This document shows, one piece after another, positions 27,187 through 35,798 of a DNA stretch of 44,194 bases. The notes beneath the pieces are model-generated. The model did not search any database, was not told the origin of the DNA, and worked only from the letters and a program-made list of their open reading frames with translations. The stretch spans positions 1 through 44,194 of the forward strand of contig VGZQ01000017.1 of NCBI GenBank assembly GCA_016872535.1, read 5' to 3'. Origin of the DNA: Rhodospirillales bacterium (lineage in GTDB: Bacteria; Pseudomonadota; Alphaproteobacteria; Rhodospirillales; 2-12-FULL-67-15). Position numbers and translations under genes: made by a program. Each line of letters opens with the position of its first letter. Position 1 is the first letter of the stretch.

Positions 27187-29346
27187 TCAAGAGCCCGGCG
27201 CCGCCACCCGGGCGGGGCCGCCACGCTGGGCCTTGTCGAGGGCGCCAAGAACCTCGGCGCTCGTCAACAGCTCCGGTAGGGGTATTCCCTCGGGCGCGCC
27301 CGGACCGTAGACGACATTGAAGGGAATGCCGTAGCGGCCGAAGCGCGCGAGATAGGCGGCGATGCGTTCGTCGGGGCGGGTCCAGTCGGCGACCATGGCG
27401 ACGACCGGCTCGCGGCCGAGGCGTTTGGCCACCTCGCCCTGGTTGAGCACCAGGGTCTTGTTGGCCTTGCAGGTGATGCACCAATCGGCAGTCACGTCGA
27501 CGAACACGGTCTTGCCTTCGGCGACGTACTGGGCGATGCGCGCTTCGTCGAACGACCGCCACGGTCCGCCGCCGGCGGGCCCGGATACTCCCGGCGCGCG
27601 GGCCAGCCATACCGGCAGGGCGACGGTGGCCACGGCGGCGAGGGCGAGGGCCGCGAGCGCGGGCCGACCGGCGAGGTGGCGGCGGCGACGCAAAGCGAGC
27701 GCCAGCAGCAGGGCCGCGCCGCCGAGGGCGGCGGCCAGCGCGGCGCCTTCGCCAACCTGTGCCATGAGTACGCTCGCGAGCCAGATCGCGGTGCCGATCA
27801 GGGCGAAACCGAAGACCTGCTTCAGGCGGATCATCCACGCGCCGGGGCGCGGAAGGCGCGTGGCGAGCGCGGGGAACAGGGCGACCGCGAGATAAGGAAG
27901 CGCGAGCCCGAGGCCGAGCGCCGTGAACACCGCCAGAATCTCGCCCGCGCCGCGCGCCAGCGCGAAGCCGATCGCGGTGCCGAGAAACGGCGCGGTGCAC
28001 GGTGTCGCCAGCAGGGTGGCGAGCGCGCCGGCGAGGAAATGCCCGCCGAGGCCGTGGGTGTGGGTCGGCGTCGCGCCGAGATCGGCGACCGCCTCGGGCA
28101 AGTGCACCTCGAACAGGCCCCACAGATTGGCGGCGAACAAGGTTGTCACCACGATCATGGCGGCGAGGAACCACGGCTGCTGGAACTGGATGCCCCAGCC
28201 GATCGCCGCGCCCGCCGCTTTCAGCGCGATCAGCGCGCCCGCCAACACCAGGAACGCGGCGAGGATACCGCCCGCCGAGGCGACGAACGAAAACCGCACG
28301 TCGCGCGCGGCCGCGCCGCCGTGGCCGACGAGGCCGAGCAATTTGAGCGACAGCACCGGCAACACGCACGGCATCAGGTTGAGGATCAAGCCGCCGAGGA
28401 GCGCCAAGCCGAGCACGGCGACGAGCGACAGGCCTACCACCGGCGCGCCGCCGGGCGGCGCACCAGTCGCGGCGACGGCGACGAGGGTGTGTTCGACCGC
28501 GCGCGGGCCGTCGGTGAGCGTTACCGAAATCGGCTTGCCGATGAGGGCGCCCGCCTCGGCGCCGTCGACCGGCAGGGTCAGGGCGACGCGGGTGCGGCCG
28601 TCGGCGAAGACGGCGGTGGGCGGATGAAAATTGGCGGTGTCGATTCCGCCGACGTCGAGAAACGCGTCGGGCGCGGCGAAGGGTTCGCGCGAAGTGGCGG
28701 TAACGGTCACGCTCGCGGCGTTCTTGCCGCTTCCGGCTCGCGCTTCGACGCGTTCGATCGTCAGGCCCTGCACCGCGCCGTCGCCGGGCACGCGCGCGGC
28801 GAAGCGGTTGATCAGGTGCGCTTCGGCGCTCGGCGCCGCCGGGCCCGCCGGCAACGCCAACGCGAGCTTCGCGGTGTGCGGCACGCAAATCTGGTCGCAG
28901 GTGAGAAAATCGACGGTGGCGGAAAGGGTAAGCGCTTCGCCCGGCGTCGCGGGCCGGAGGGCGAGCGGCAACACCACCTCGTCCTTGTAACCGATGGTCT
29001 CGACGTCAAGCAGCTTGAAGCGCTCCGGCGTCGGCCACTCGATCCGCGCGTCCTTGACGTTGGTCGAGCCGTCCCATTTGAGCTTGGGCGGAAAGCCGGC
29101 GTCGCCGGGCGCGCGCCAATAAATTTTCCAGCCCTTCTCCATCTTGAAGTGGAGGCCGAGCGGCACGCGATCGCCCGTGCCGGTCGCGGTCACGGCGGAG
29201 ACGAGACGGACCTTGGTGTAGACGGTGTCCGACCATGGCGACGCGGGTTCGGCGTCGGCGGCGGTCGGCGTCGCCACGGCGAGGCCGAGAACGAGTCCGA
29301 CCTTCGCCCAAACAACGGAAGCGGTTCGACAAGCGCGCGCGGTCAT
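27187..29346 (-). CDS. DsbD/ScsB-type membrane thiol-disulfide reductase
   Basis: 719-residue DsbD-family protein that carries reducing power from cytosolic thioredoxin across the inner membrane. Signal peptide to about residue 32. The periplasmic N-terminal domain has the cysteine pair C150-D-Q-I-C154, then an 8-helix CcdA/DsbD core (about 303-585) with C327 (M-P-C-V-L-P) and C450 (T-P-C-T-A-P-F). The C-terminal thioredoxin domain has W622-C623-I-T-C626-K. The N-terminal domain resembles the ScsB group (start of mature region S-P-W-S-D-T-V-Y) rather than E. coli DsbD alpha. The A-T-P-C-T-A-P spacing is typical of the core. Substrate is not evident; c-type cytochrome maturation or copper tolerance are the family roles. 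Confidence 0.9.
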   Translation of the reverse strand: MTARACRTASVVWAKVGLVLGLAVATPTAADAEPASPWSDTVYTKVRLVSAVTATGTGDRVPLGLHFKMEKGWKIYWRAPGDAGFPPKLKWDGSTNVKDARIEWPTPERFKLLDVETIGYKDEVVLPLALRPATPGEALTLSATVDFLTCDQICVPHTAKLALALPAGPAAPSAEAHLINRFAARVPGDGAVQGLTIERVEARAGSGKNAASVTVTATSREPFAAPDAFLDVGGIDTANFHPPTAVFADGRTRVALTLPVDGAEAGALIGKPISVTLTDGPRAVEHTLVAVAATGAPPGGAPVVGLSLVAVLGLALLGGLILNLMPCVLPVLSLKLLGLVGHGGAAARDVRFSFVASAGGILAAFLVLAGALIALKAAGAAIGWGIQFQQPWFLAAMIVVTTLFAANLWGLFEVHLPEAVADLGATPTHTHGLGGHFLAGALATLLATPCTAPFLGTAIGFALARGAGEILAVFTALGLGLALPYLAVALFPALATRLPRPGAWMIRLKQVFGFALIGTAIWLASVLMAQVGEGAALAAALGGAALLLALALRRRRHLAGRPALAALALAAVATVALPVWLARAPGVSGPAGGGPWRSFDEARIAQYVAEGKTVFVDVTADWCITCKANKTLVLNQGEVAKRLGREPVVAMVADWTRPDERIAAYLARFGRYGIPFNVVYGPGAPEGIPLPELLTSAEVLGALDKAQRGGPARVAAPGS

Positions 29347-29506
29347 GGGGTGCGGCGTTTACTATAACGCTTCGCCGGGGCGCGCAAAACGACGCGCATG
29401 GACCTCACGCACTCTTTATCGCGGCGATTTATCGAGGTTCCGCGCCGCAACCGGACGGGTTATACTATATTTCGGTATGCGAATCGTTCGCGACGGAGCC
29501 GATTTC

Positions 29507-30091
29507 ATGTCGACGGACAAAATTGCCGTGAACGGCGGCCCCTATCTCACCGGCCAACTGCTGGTGGCGATGCCGGGACTCGCCGATCCGCGCTTCGCCA
29601 GGACCGTCATCTACATGTGCGCCCACAACGCCGAAGGCGCGATGGGACTGGTCCTCAACAAGACCATCGAATCGCTGACTTTTCCCGACCTGCTGTCCCA
29701 GCTCGGCATCGAAAGCGCGGCCGGCGGCATTCCGATCCGCGTTCACTTCGGCGGGCCGGTGGAATCGGGGCGCGGCTTCGTGCTCCATTCGGCCGATTAC
29801 GTGCAGGACGCGACCATGCTGGTCGACAACCGGGTGGCGCTGACCGCGACCATCGACATCCTGAAGGCGATCGCGCAAGGGGCGGGGCCGAAGCAGCGCC
29901 TGCTCGCGCTCGGCTATTCCGGTTGGGGTGCGGGCCAGTTGGACGCCGAGATCAAGGCCAACGGCTGGCTCAGCGTGCCGGCGGACGAGGAATTGGTGTT
30001 CGGCCCCGACCTCGACGGCAAGTGGCTGAAGGCGATGAAGAAGATCGGCATCGATCCCCGCATGCTCGCCGACACCGCCGGGCACGGATAA
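29507..30091 (+). CDS. YqgE/AlgH (DUF179/UPF0301) family protein
   Basis: 194-residue protein of the conserved YqgE/AlgH family, whose molecular function is unsettled. Features: L-T-G-Q-L-L-V-A-M-P-G-L near the N-terminus, F-A-R-T-V-I-Y-M-C-A-H-N-A-E-G-A-M-G-L-V-L-N-K near 27-50, F-G-G-P-V-E near 80, and L-G-Y-S-G-W-G-A-G-Q-L-D-A-E near 135. ATG 29507 was chosen because GGAG lies 9 bases ahead; in-frame ATG 29477 would add 10 residues without a ribosome site. A TATACT hexamer at 29461-29466 could be its -10. Full length for the family. Confidence 0.92.
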   Translation: MSTDKIAVNGGPYLTGQLLVAMPGLADPRFARTVIYMCAHNAEGAMGLVLNKTIESLTFPDLLSQLGIESAAGGIPIRVHFGGPVESGRGFVLHSADYVQDATMLVDNRVALTATIDILKAIAQGAGPKQRLLALGYSGWGAGQLDAEIKANGWLSVPADEELVFGPDLDGKWLKAMKKIGIDPRMLADTAGHG

Positions 30092-30100
30092 TTTCCGACT

Positions 30101-31369
30101 TTAGTGGGGCTTCAGCCGCTCCGCGATGCGCGGATATTCGCGCACGCCCGCGATCGGGCCGAGCAGCGCCACGGTCGGCGCGGACGCCGTCAACCTTCGC
30201 GCCACGCGCTGGATGGTTTCCTTGTCCGCCGCCTCGATCTTGGCGACGATTTCCTCGGGACTTATCGGCCGGCCGAACAGCATGATCTGGCGCGCCGCCT
30301 GTTCGCAGCGCGCGGTGGTGCTTTCGAGCGTCATCAGAATGCTGGCCTTGAGTTGCGCCCGGGCGCGCGCGATCTCGCCCTCGCCGAGATCGTCGGCGAC
30401 GCGCCGCGTCTCGCGCGCGATCAGGTCGATCGCCTGGTCGGCGTCCTCGGCGCTGGTGCCGGCGTAGACGCCGAACAGCCCGCCGTCGGCGTAGCACGAC
30501 AGGAACGAATAGATGTCATAGGCGAGCCCGCGCCGCTCACGCACCTCCTGGAACAAGCGCGAGGACATGCCGCCGCCGAACAAGGTCGAGAACACGCTGG
30601 CGGCGAAAAAATCGTCGTCGAGCGCGCCGATGCCGTCGAAGCCGAGCAGGATGTGCGCCTGCTCGAAATCGCGCGTGCGGCGGAATTCGCCGCCTTGGTA
30701 ACGGGCTGGCTCGGTCCTGGCCGGGACGGTGCCGGGCAATTCGCCGAACGTCTTGTCGACCAGCGCCACCAGCCAGTCGTGATCAACGCGGCCGGCGGCA
30801 GCGATCACCGTTTGGGCGGGGCCGTAATGGTCGTGCATGTAGCCGAGGATGGTGTCGCGCGGGAGCGCGCGGATCATGTGAGGCGCGCCCAAGATGGAAC
30901 GGCCAAGCGCCTGGCCGGGATACGCGGTTTCCTGGAAATTGTCGAAGATCACGTCGTCGGGGGTGTCGTTGGCTTGCCCGATTTCCTGGAGGATGACGGA
31001 GCGTTCGCGCTCGAGTTCGTCCGCATCGATGGTCGAATGCTGGACGATGTCGGCGATCATGTCGACGGCGAGCGCCAGGTCCTCGCGCAGCACCTTAGCG
31101 TGGAACGCGGTATATTCGCGCGTGGTGTGGGCGTTCATGTGGCCGCCGACCGACTCGATTTCCTCGGCGATGGCGCGCGCGGTGCGCCGGCGCGTGCCCT
31201 TGAACGCCATGTGCTCGAGGAAATGGGAGACGCCGCTCACATTTTCGTCCTCGTGCCGGGTGCCGACACCGACCCACGCGCCAAAGGTGACGGTTTCGAC
31301 CGTGCGCATGGCGTCGGTCACGACCCGAAGACCATTGGCGAGCCGGGTGACGCGGACATCCTGGGTCAT
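30101..31369 (-). CDS. M16 family zinc metallopeptidase (processing-peptidase-like)
   Basis: 422-residue M16B peptidase resembling the beta subunit of mitochondrial processing peptidase. The inverted zinc motif H49-F-L-E52-H53 is intact, and the third-ligand region E-R-E-R-S-V-I-L-Q-E-I follows about 75 residues later. The C-terminal half has the M16 inactive-domain look, with G-G-G-M-S-S-R-L-F-Q-E-V-R-E-R-R-G-L-A-Y. No signal peptide, so probably cytosolic. ATG 31369 overlaps the thrC stop (ATGA). The thrC-M16 pair is a common alphaproteobacterial arrangement. Substrate unknown. Confidence 0.94.
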   Translation of the reverse strand: MTQDVRVTRLANGLRVVTDAMRTVETVTFGAWVGVGTRHEDENVSGVSHFLEHMAFKGTRRRTARAIAEEIESVGGHMNAHTTREYTAFHAKVLREDLALAVDMIADIVQHSTIDADELERERSVILQEIGQANDTPDDVIFDNFQETAYPGQALGRSILGAPHMIRALPRDTILGYMHDHYGPAQTVIAAAGRVDHDWLVALVDKTFGELPGTVPARTEPARYQGGEFRRTRDFEQAHILLGFDGIGALDDDFFAASVFSTLFGGGMSSRLFQEVRERRGLAYDIYSFLSCYADGGLFGVYAGTSAEDADQAIDLIARETRRVADDLGEGEIARARAQLKASILMTLESTTARCEQAARQIMLFGRPISPEEIVAKIEAADKETIQRVARRLTASAPTVALLGPIAGVREYPRIAERLKPH

Positions 31370-32787
31370 GGGCGTTTCCGGGACGTTTCGTCGTTGATTG
31401 GGGCGCGCGCGGCGACGAAGGCCTTGAGGCGGGCAAGATCATTGGGCAGCGTCGCGCAGCGTTCGCGGCGGTCGTAAAGATCGGCGAGCCGGGCGGGCAG
31501 CGCCGGGCGCACCCCGCAGGCGGCCTCGACCGCGTCGGGAAACTTGGCCGGATGCGCGGTCGCCAGCGCGACCAGGGCGCCGTCGTCCGGCCGGTGCAGG
31601 GCCGCGCCCGCCGCCAGGCCGATCGCCGAATGAGGATCGAGAATTTCGCCGCATGACCGATGGACGTCGCGGATGACGCGCGCGGTGCCCTTGTCGTCGA
31701 GACGGAAGCCGGCAAATTGGCGGGTAATACGGCCCCACCGCTCGCGCCCGAAATCGGCGCGTCCCGTTCGGGCGAATGCGGTCATCGCGTCGGCGAGCGG
31801 CGCGGATTTCCGATTCCACGCCTCGAACAGCAGGCGCTCGAAGTTGCTGGAAACCTGGATGTCCATGCTCGGGCTCGTGGTCGGCACCACCTTGGCGGTC
31901 GCCATCACGCCGGTCGCGAGATAGCGGGTCAGGATGTCGTTGCGGTTCGATCCGACGAACAGGCGCGCGATCGGCAAGCCCATGCGGCCCGCGACGTAGC
32001 CGGCATAGACGTTGCCGAAGTTTCCGGTCGGCACCGCGAACGAGATTTTGCGCTCGGGCGCGCCGAGGGCGGCGCCGGCGGCGAAGTAATAGGCGACTTG
32101 CGCCATGATCCGCGCCCAGTTGATGGAATTGACCGCGGCCAGGCGATGGCGGTCGCGGAACGCGTGGTCGTTGAACATCGCCTTCACCAGGGCCTGGCAG
32201 TCGTCGAAGGTGCCCTCGATGGCGATGTTGTGGACGTTGGCGTCGGCGACGGTGGTCATCTGGCGGCGCTGCACGTCGGAGACGCGGCCCCTGGGATGGA
32301 GGATGAAAATCCGCATGCGCGCGCGGCCGCGGCAGGCCTCGATCGCGGCGGCGCCGGTATCACCCGAGGTGGCGCCGACGATCGCCATCCGCTCGCCGCG
32401 CTCGGCCAACACCCTATCGAACAGCCGCCCGACCAGTTGCAGGGCGTAATCCTTGAAGGCGAGTGTCGGCCCGTGGAACAGCTCCATCAGCCAGCGGTCG
32501 GCGCCGATCTGCTTCAAGGGCGCGACCGCGGCGTGATCGAACCCGGCGTAGGTGTCGGCGACCAGCTGCGCGAACGCGGCCTTCGGAATGGCGCCCGCGA
32601 CGAACGGATGCATGACGCGCCGGGCGATGTCGGCATAAGAACGGCCTTGCAGGTCGCGGATATCGCCGGGCGACAGGCGCGGGAATTTTTCCGGCACGTA
32701 AAGGCCACCGTCGCGGGCCAAGCCGGCGAGGAGCACGTCGGCGAAGCCGATCCGGGGGCCAGGGCCGCGGGTCGAGACGTATTTCAT
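31366..32787 (-). CDS. thrC: threonine synthase
   Basis: 473-residue PLP enzyme converting O-phosphohomoserine to L-threonine, the last step of the pathway. The PLP lysine is K112 in F-H-G-P-T-L-A-F-K-D-Y. The phosphate-binding G-A-T-S-G-D-T-G-A-A-A follows, and V-P-T-G-N-F-G-N-V-Y-A-G-Y is the family block. The N-terminus M-K-Y-V-S-T-R-G matches the long bacterial/fungal class. ATG 32787 was chosen over GTG 32799. It sits between the M32 peptidase (36 bases upstream) and the M16 gene, apparently in one transcript. thrB is encoded elsewhere in the window. Confidence 0.96.
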   Translation of the reverse strand: MKYVSTRGPGPRIGFADVLLAGLARDGGLYVPEKFPRLSPGDIRDLQGRSYADIARRVMHPFVAGAIPKAAFAQLVADTYAGFDHAAVAPLKQIGADRWLMELFHGPTLAFKDYALQLVGRLFDRVLAERGERMAIVGATSGDTGAAAIEACRGRARMRIFILHPRGRVSDVQRRQMTTVADANVHNIAIEGTFDDCQALVKAMFNDHAFRDRHRLAAVNSINWARIMAQVAYYFAAGAALGAPERKISFAVPTGNFGNVYAGYVAGRMGLPIARLFVGSNRNDILTRYLATGVMATAKVVPTTSPSMDIQVSSNFERLLFEAWNRKSAPLADAMTAFARTGRADFGRERWGRITRQFAGFRLDDKGTARVIRDVHRSCGEILDPHSAIGLAAGAALHRPDDGALVALATAHPAKFPDAVEAACGVRPALPARLADLYDRRERCATLPNDLARLKAFVAARAPINDETSRKRP

Positions 32788-32823
32788 GGCGGAGCGCACC
32801 CTATACCCCGCCGGGACGCAGGG

Positions 32824-34320
32824 CTAGTGTTCGCGCAAATAGCGCGCCCGCAGGTGGGCGAGGAAATCGTCGGGTTCCAGCGCCCGCCCGGTGGCGTCGG
32901 CCACGATCGTCGCGGTCGTGGCCGAGGACGCCCGGGCGTGGATGCGCTCGCGGAGCCAGCCGATCAGAGGAGCGAAGCGGCCGTTGGCGATATCGTTCGG
33001 CAGATCGGGCAGCGCGCGGCGGACGGCGGCGAAGAGTTGCGCGGCGATCAGCGCGCCCAAGGTGTAGGACGGGAAATAGCCGAACGCGCCGTCGAACCAA
33101 TGGATGTCCTGGAGGCAGCCTTCCCGGTCGGACGACGGCGTCAGGCCGAAGTGACGGACCATCGCCTCGGTCCAGGCCGCGGGCAAGTCGCGCGGGCGGA
33201 GGTCGCCCGCGAGCATGGCTTGTTCGATCCGGTGGCGGAAGATCACGTGCAGCGGGTAAGTCGCCTCATCGGCGTCGACACGGATGTAGCCGGGCCGGAC
33301 GCGGGTCACGAGCGCGTGCAGGTTGGCGGGCGCTCCCGCCGCGCCGACGGCCAGAAATTCGCGCAGCAACGGCGCCAGAAAGTCGAAGAATTCGCGCGAC
33401 CGGCAAACCTGCATTTCGATCAACAGGGACTGGCTTTCGTGCAGCGCCATGCCGCGCGCCTCGCCGATCGGCTGGCCGCGCCATTGGGCGGGCAGACCCA
33501 TTTCGTAGAGGGCATGGCCGGTTTCGTGCAGCGTGCTCATCAAGCCGGAGACGAAGTCGTCTTCGTCGTAGCGGGTGGTGAGGCGGATATCGTCCGGCAC
33601 GCCGCCGCAGAACGGATGCGCGCTGACGTCGAGCCGGCCGTGGGCGAAGTCGAATCCGAATGCCGCCATCAGCTTGAGCGCGAGCTGGCGCTGACTTTGC
33701 GCCGGAAACGTGCCTTCAGGCCGGACCGGCTGGCGCCGCGTCGCTTGGCGCTCGACCGCCTTGGCGACGATCGGCGGCAATTCCTGTTCGAGCCGCGCGA
33801 ACACGCGGTCGATGTCGGCGGCGCGCGCGCCGGGCTCGTGTTCGTCGAGCAGCGCGTCGTAGGGCGCGAGGCCGAGCTTCGCGCCTTTGGCCGCCGCCGC
33901 CTCGCGCACCAGCCCGACCACGGTCTCGAACGACGGCAGAACGGCGGCGAAGTTGCCCGCCCCGCGCGCGTCGCGCCAGATCGCCTCGCACGCGGCGCAG
34001 GCGCGCGCGAGCGCCGTGACCAGATCCTCGGGGAGCGCGTTGGCGTGCGCCCATTGGCGGCGCATTTCGGCGACATTGGCGCGTCGCCACGCATCGAGGT
34101 TCGGGTCCGATTCAGCGGCCGCGAGAAGGTCATCGGTGCCGGCGCGGACCAGGGTCTCATGGCGGAGCGCCTGCAACTCCGCGAGCTGTTCGGCGCGCGC
34201 GGCCGCGCTGCCTGCCGGCATCATGACGGCACGGTCCCAGTTGAGCACGCTCGCCGCTTCGCCGATCAGGGCGGCACGGCGGAACTGGCGCTCGAGTTGG
34301 CCATAGGCGCTTTCAGGCAT
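32824..34320 (-). CDS. M32 family metallocarboxypeptidase (Taq-type)
   Basis: 498-residue carboxypeptidase that trims C-terminal residues from peptides. The zinc motif is H265-E266-T-G-H269, and the third ligand E295 lies in L-H294-E295-S-Q-S. Other M32 blocks are present: H-P-F, D-I-R-L-T-T-R-Y, I-R-V-D-A-D-E-A-T-Y-P-L-H-V and G-Y-F-P-S-Y-T-L-G. Cytosolic. ATG 34320 gives the usual family length; in-frame ATG 34386 or GTG 34398 would add an atypical AT-rich-coded leader. First gene of the M32-thrC-M16 run. Confidence 0.95.
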   Translation of the reverse strand: MPESAYGQLERQFRRAALIGEAASVLNWDRAVMMPAGSAAARAEQLAELQALRHETLVRAGTDDLLAAAESDPNLDAWRRANVAEMRRQWAHANALPEDLVTALARACAACEAIWRDARGAGNFAAVLPSFETVVGLVREAAAAKGAKLGLAPYDALLDEHEPGARAADIDRVFARLEQELPPIVAKAVERQATRRQPVRPEGTFPAQSQRQLALKLMAAFGFDFAHGRLDVSAHPFCGGVPDDIRLTTRYDEDDFVSGLMSTLHETGHALYEMGLPAQWRGQPIGEARGMALHESQSLLIEMQVCRSREFFDFLAPLLREFLAVGAAGAPANLHALVTRVRPGYIRVDADEATYPLHVIFRHRIEQAMLAGDLRPRDLPAAWTEAMVRHFGLTPSSDREGCLQDIHWFDGAFGYFPSYTLGALIAAQLFAAVRRALPDLPNDIANGRFAPLIGWLRERIHARASSATTATIVADATGRALEPDDFLAHLRARYLREH

Positions 34321-34652
34321 TCGCCGATAGTGGCCGGGCTCAACCTGGGACGCAAAGAGTGTCAGGGAAAAAGGCTGATTTTTCATGTACTCCGCCACTG
34401 ACTGTGGTCAAAATAGCACAATAAATAATCATTTTTATAATAACTGTATTTTTGATTGAAAAATAGGCAGATATTTGTCTTGATACGTCGCGTGTAATTC
34501 TTTTGCCACAGTATTTGGCAACGGTGGGAAGTTGAACTCCCATATGGTGAATAATTTTTTTCGGGGCGATAGTTGTCCTCAGCCAAGCTTTTATTATCGG
34601 CCATAAGGGCCTGTCCGCGCGCGAAAAACAAATCCAAGGAAGGGTGTCGAAA
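34321..34652. other. AT-rich divergent intergenic region before the porin gene
   Basis: 332 bases without a supported gene, strikingly AT-rich (about 34380-34600) against the GC-rich surroundings. It holds a perfect TATAAT (34436-34441), an inverted repeat at 34503-34521, and a poly-T run (34553-34561). A GGCC-ATAAG-GGCC element lies near 34599-34611, and the porin ribosome site AAGGAAGGG is at about 34636-34644. Probably a strong, regulated promoter and leader for the porin, and the promoter for the M32 operon. An 84-codon frame on the minus strand here has no ribosome site or homologous look. Confidence 0.6.
34503..34521. promoter_or_regulatory. inverted repeat TTGCCA-N7-TGGCAA, candidate operator
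   Basis: Perfect 6-bp arms (34503-34508 and 34516-34521) separated by 7 bases, in the AT-rich region 132 bases before the porin start. The symmetry suits a dimeric regulator; the regulator cannot be named. Confidence 0.4.
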
Positions 34653-35798
34653 ATGATCGATCGCGAATCGCTATGCCGTACCAAGTTTTGGCTCATGGCC
34701 GGTCTGGCCGCATCGGCCGGCGCAATCGCGACACCGGCCGACGCGCAAGTTTCGCGCGAAACCGGCCGCGACAAGGTCAAGCTCACCCTCAGCGGGCACG
34801 TCAACCGGGCCCTGATGTTCGCCGATGACGGCAAATCCTCGCGCACGTTGATCGTCGACAACGCCGCCGCGACCACGCGCTTCAACATGTCCGCGGAAGC
34901 GGAAGTGAGCGACGATTTCGCCCTGGGCGCGCAGATCGAGACGGAAATTCCGTCCAACAGCGCAAGTATCGTCACGATTCACCAGGGCAACGGCGACAAC
35001 AACCAGAATCAAACCCGGTTCGTCGAACGCAAGATGGAGGTGTTCGCGGCCCATAAGCGCCTGGGCAAGATCTGGCTCGGCCAAGGCAGCACCGCGACCG
35101 ACGAAATCGTCGAATCTGATCTTTCCGGCACCACCGTTTCCGGCAACTACGCCGACGCGGGCGTGATCGGCTCGGCGCTGGTGTTCTACAACACGCGTAC
35201 CCGCTCCTATACGGACGGCCCGACGGTCGGCGATGTCGTCGTATCGCTCAACGGCGGCATGGACGACCGTATCCGTTACGACACCCCGACCTACGGCGGA
35301 TTCTTCGCCTCCGCTTCGTTCGTGTCGGGCGGGCAAGGCGACGCGGCGCTACGCTACGGCGGCAAGATCGGCCCGTTCGAGATCGCCGCGGCGCTCGGCT
35401 ATTCCAACGTCAGCGGCATCAACACCACGGTCGAGGACCGCGTCGTCGGCTCGGCGGCGGTGCTGCACGAAAGCGGATTCAATGTCGCATTTTCAGCCGG
35501 TCGGCAGCAGCACAAGGCTGCCAACCGCGACGACGGGACCAGCTATTACGGCAAGGTCGGCTACATCGCCAAGCTGTTCGGAATCGGGCCCACCGCCTTC
35601 GCCGTCGACTATGGCGTCTACAACGATTACGGCCAGAACGGCGACGAGGCCAAGCAATATTCGGCCGCCGTCGTCCAACACTTCGAGGACATCGGCAGCC
35701 AGATCTATGTAATGGGCAAGGCTTTCGAACTCGACCGTACCGGCGCGAGCTACGACGACATCCGCCTGTTGCTGGTGGGCGGCCGCGTTCAGTTCTGA
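34653..35798 (+). CDS. outer-membrane porin
   Basis: 381-residue predicted beta-barrel porin for passive uptake of small hydrophilic solutes. Signal peptide with cleavage after A-D-A31. The mature start V-K-L-T-L-S-G-H-V-N-R-A-L-M-F-A-D-D-G matches the Gram-negative porin family of Rhodospirillales. Alternating amphipathic strands run through the protein, with Y-G-G and G-G-N/D turns. The protein ends V-G-G-R-V-Q-F, with the terminal aromatic needed for barrel assembly. ATG 34653 has AAGGAAGGG 8 bases ahead; GTG 34644 overlaps that site. Its stop abuts the ctaB stop (TGATCA at 35796-35801). Confidence 0.9.
   Translation: MIDRESLCRTKFWLMAGLAASAGAIATPADAQVSRETGRDKVKLTLSGHVNRALMFADDGKSSRTLIVDNAAATTRFNMSAEAEVSDDFALGAQIETEIPSNSASIVTIHQGNGDNNQNQTRFVERKMEVFAAHKRLGKIWLGQGSTATDEIVESDLSGTTVSGNYADAGVIGSALVFYNTRTRSYTDGPTVGDVVVSLNGGMDDRIRYDTPTYGGFFASASFVSGGQGDAALRYGGKIGPFEIAAALGYSNVSGINTTVEDRVVGSAAVLHESGFNVAFSAGRQQHKAANRDDGTSYYGKVGYIAKLFGIGPTAFAVDYGVYNDYGQNGDEAKQYSAAVVQHFEDIGSQIYVMGKAFELDRTGASYDDIRLLLVGGRVQF

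Noticed and set aside
27676-29367. 563-codon open frame opposite the DsbD-like gene
   Set aside because: Shadow frame with Arg/Gln/Glu-rich composition and no conserved motif.
31660-34401. 913-codon open frame on the plus strand opposite thrC and the M32 peptidase
   Set aside because: Antisense shadow of two well-recognised genes. GC-rich third positions keep the opposite frame open; the translation is Arg/Gly/His-rich low complexity with no family look.
34517-34536. Sigma-54 promoter before the porin
   Set aside because: A TGGCA -24-like element is present but the required GC at the -12 spacing is missing.
34383-34637. 84-codon minus-strand frame in the AT-rich region before the porin
   Set aside because: No ribosome site, atypical composition and no family resemblance; it would also occupy the likely promoter.
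34380-34640. AT-rich stretch as a horizontally acquired island
   Set aside because: It is short, has no gene or terminal repeats, and the flanking genes have the same GC-rich codon use as the rest; a promoter/leader explanation is simpler.
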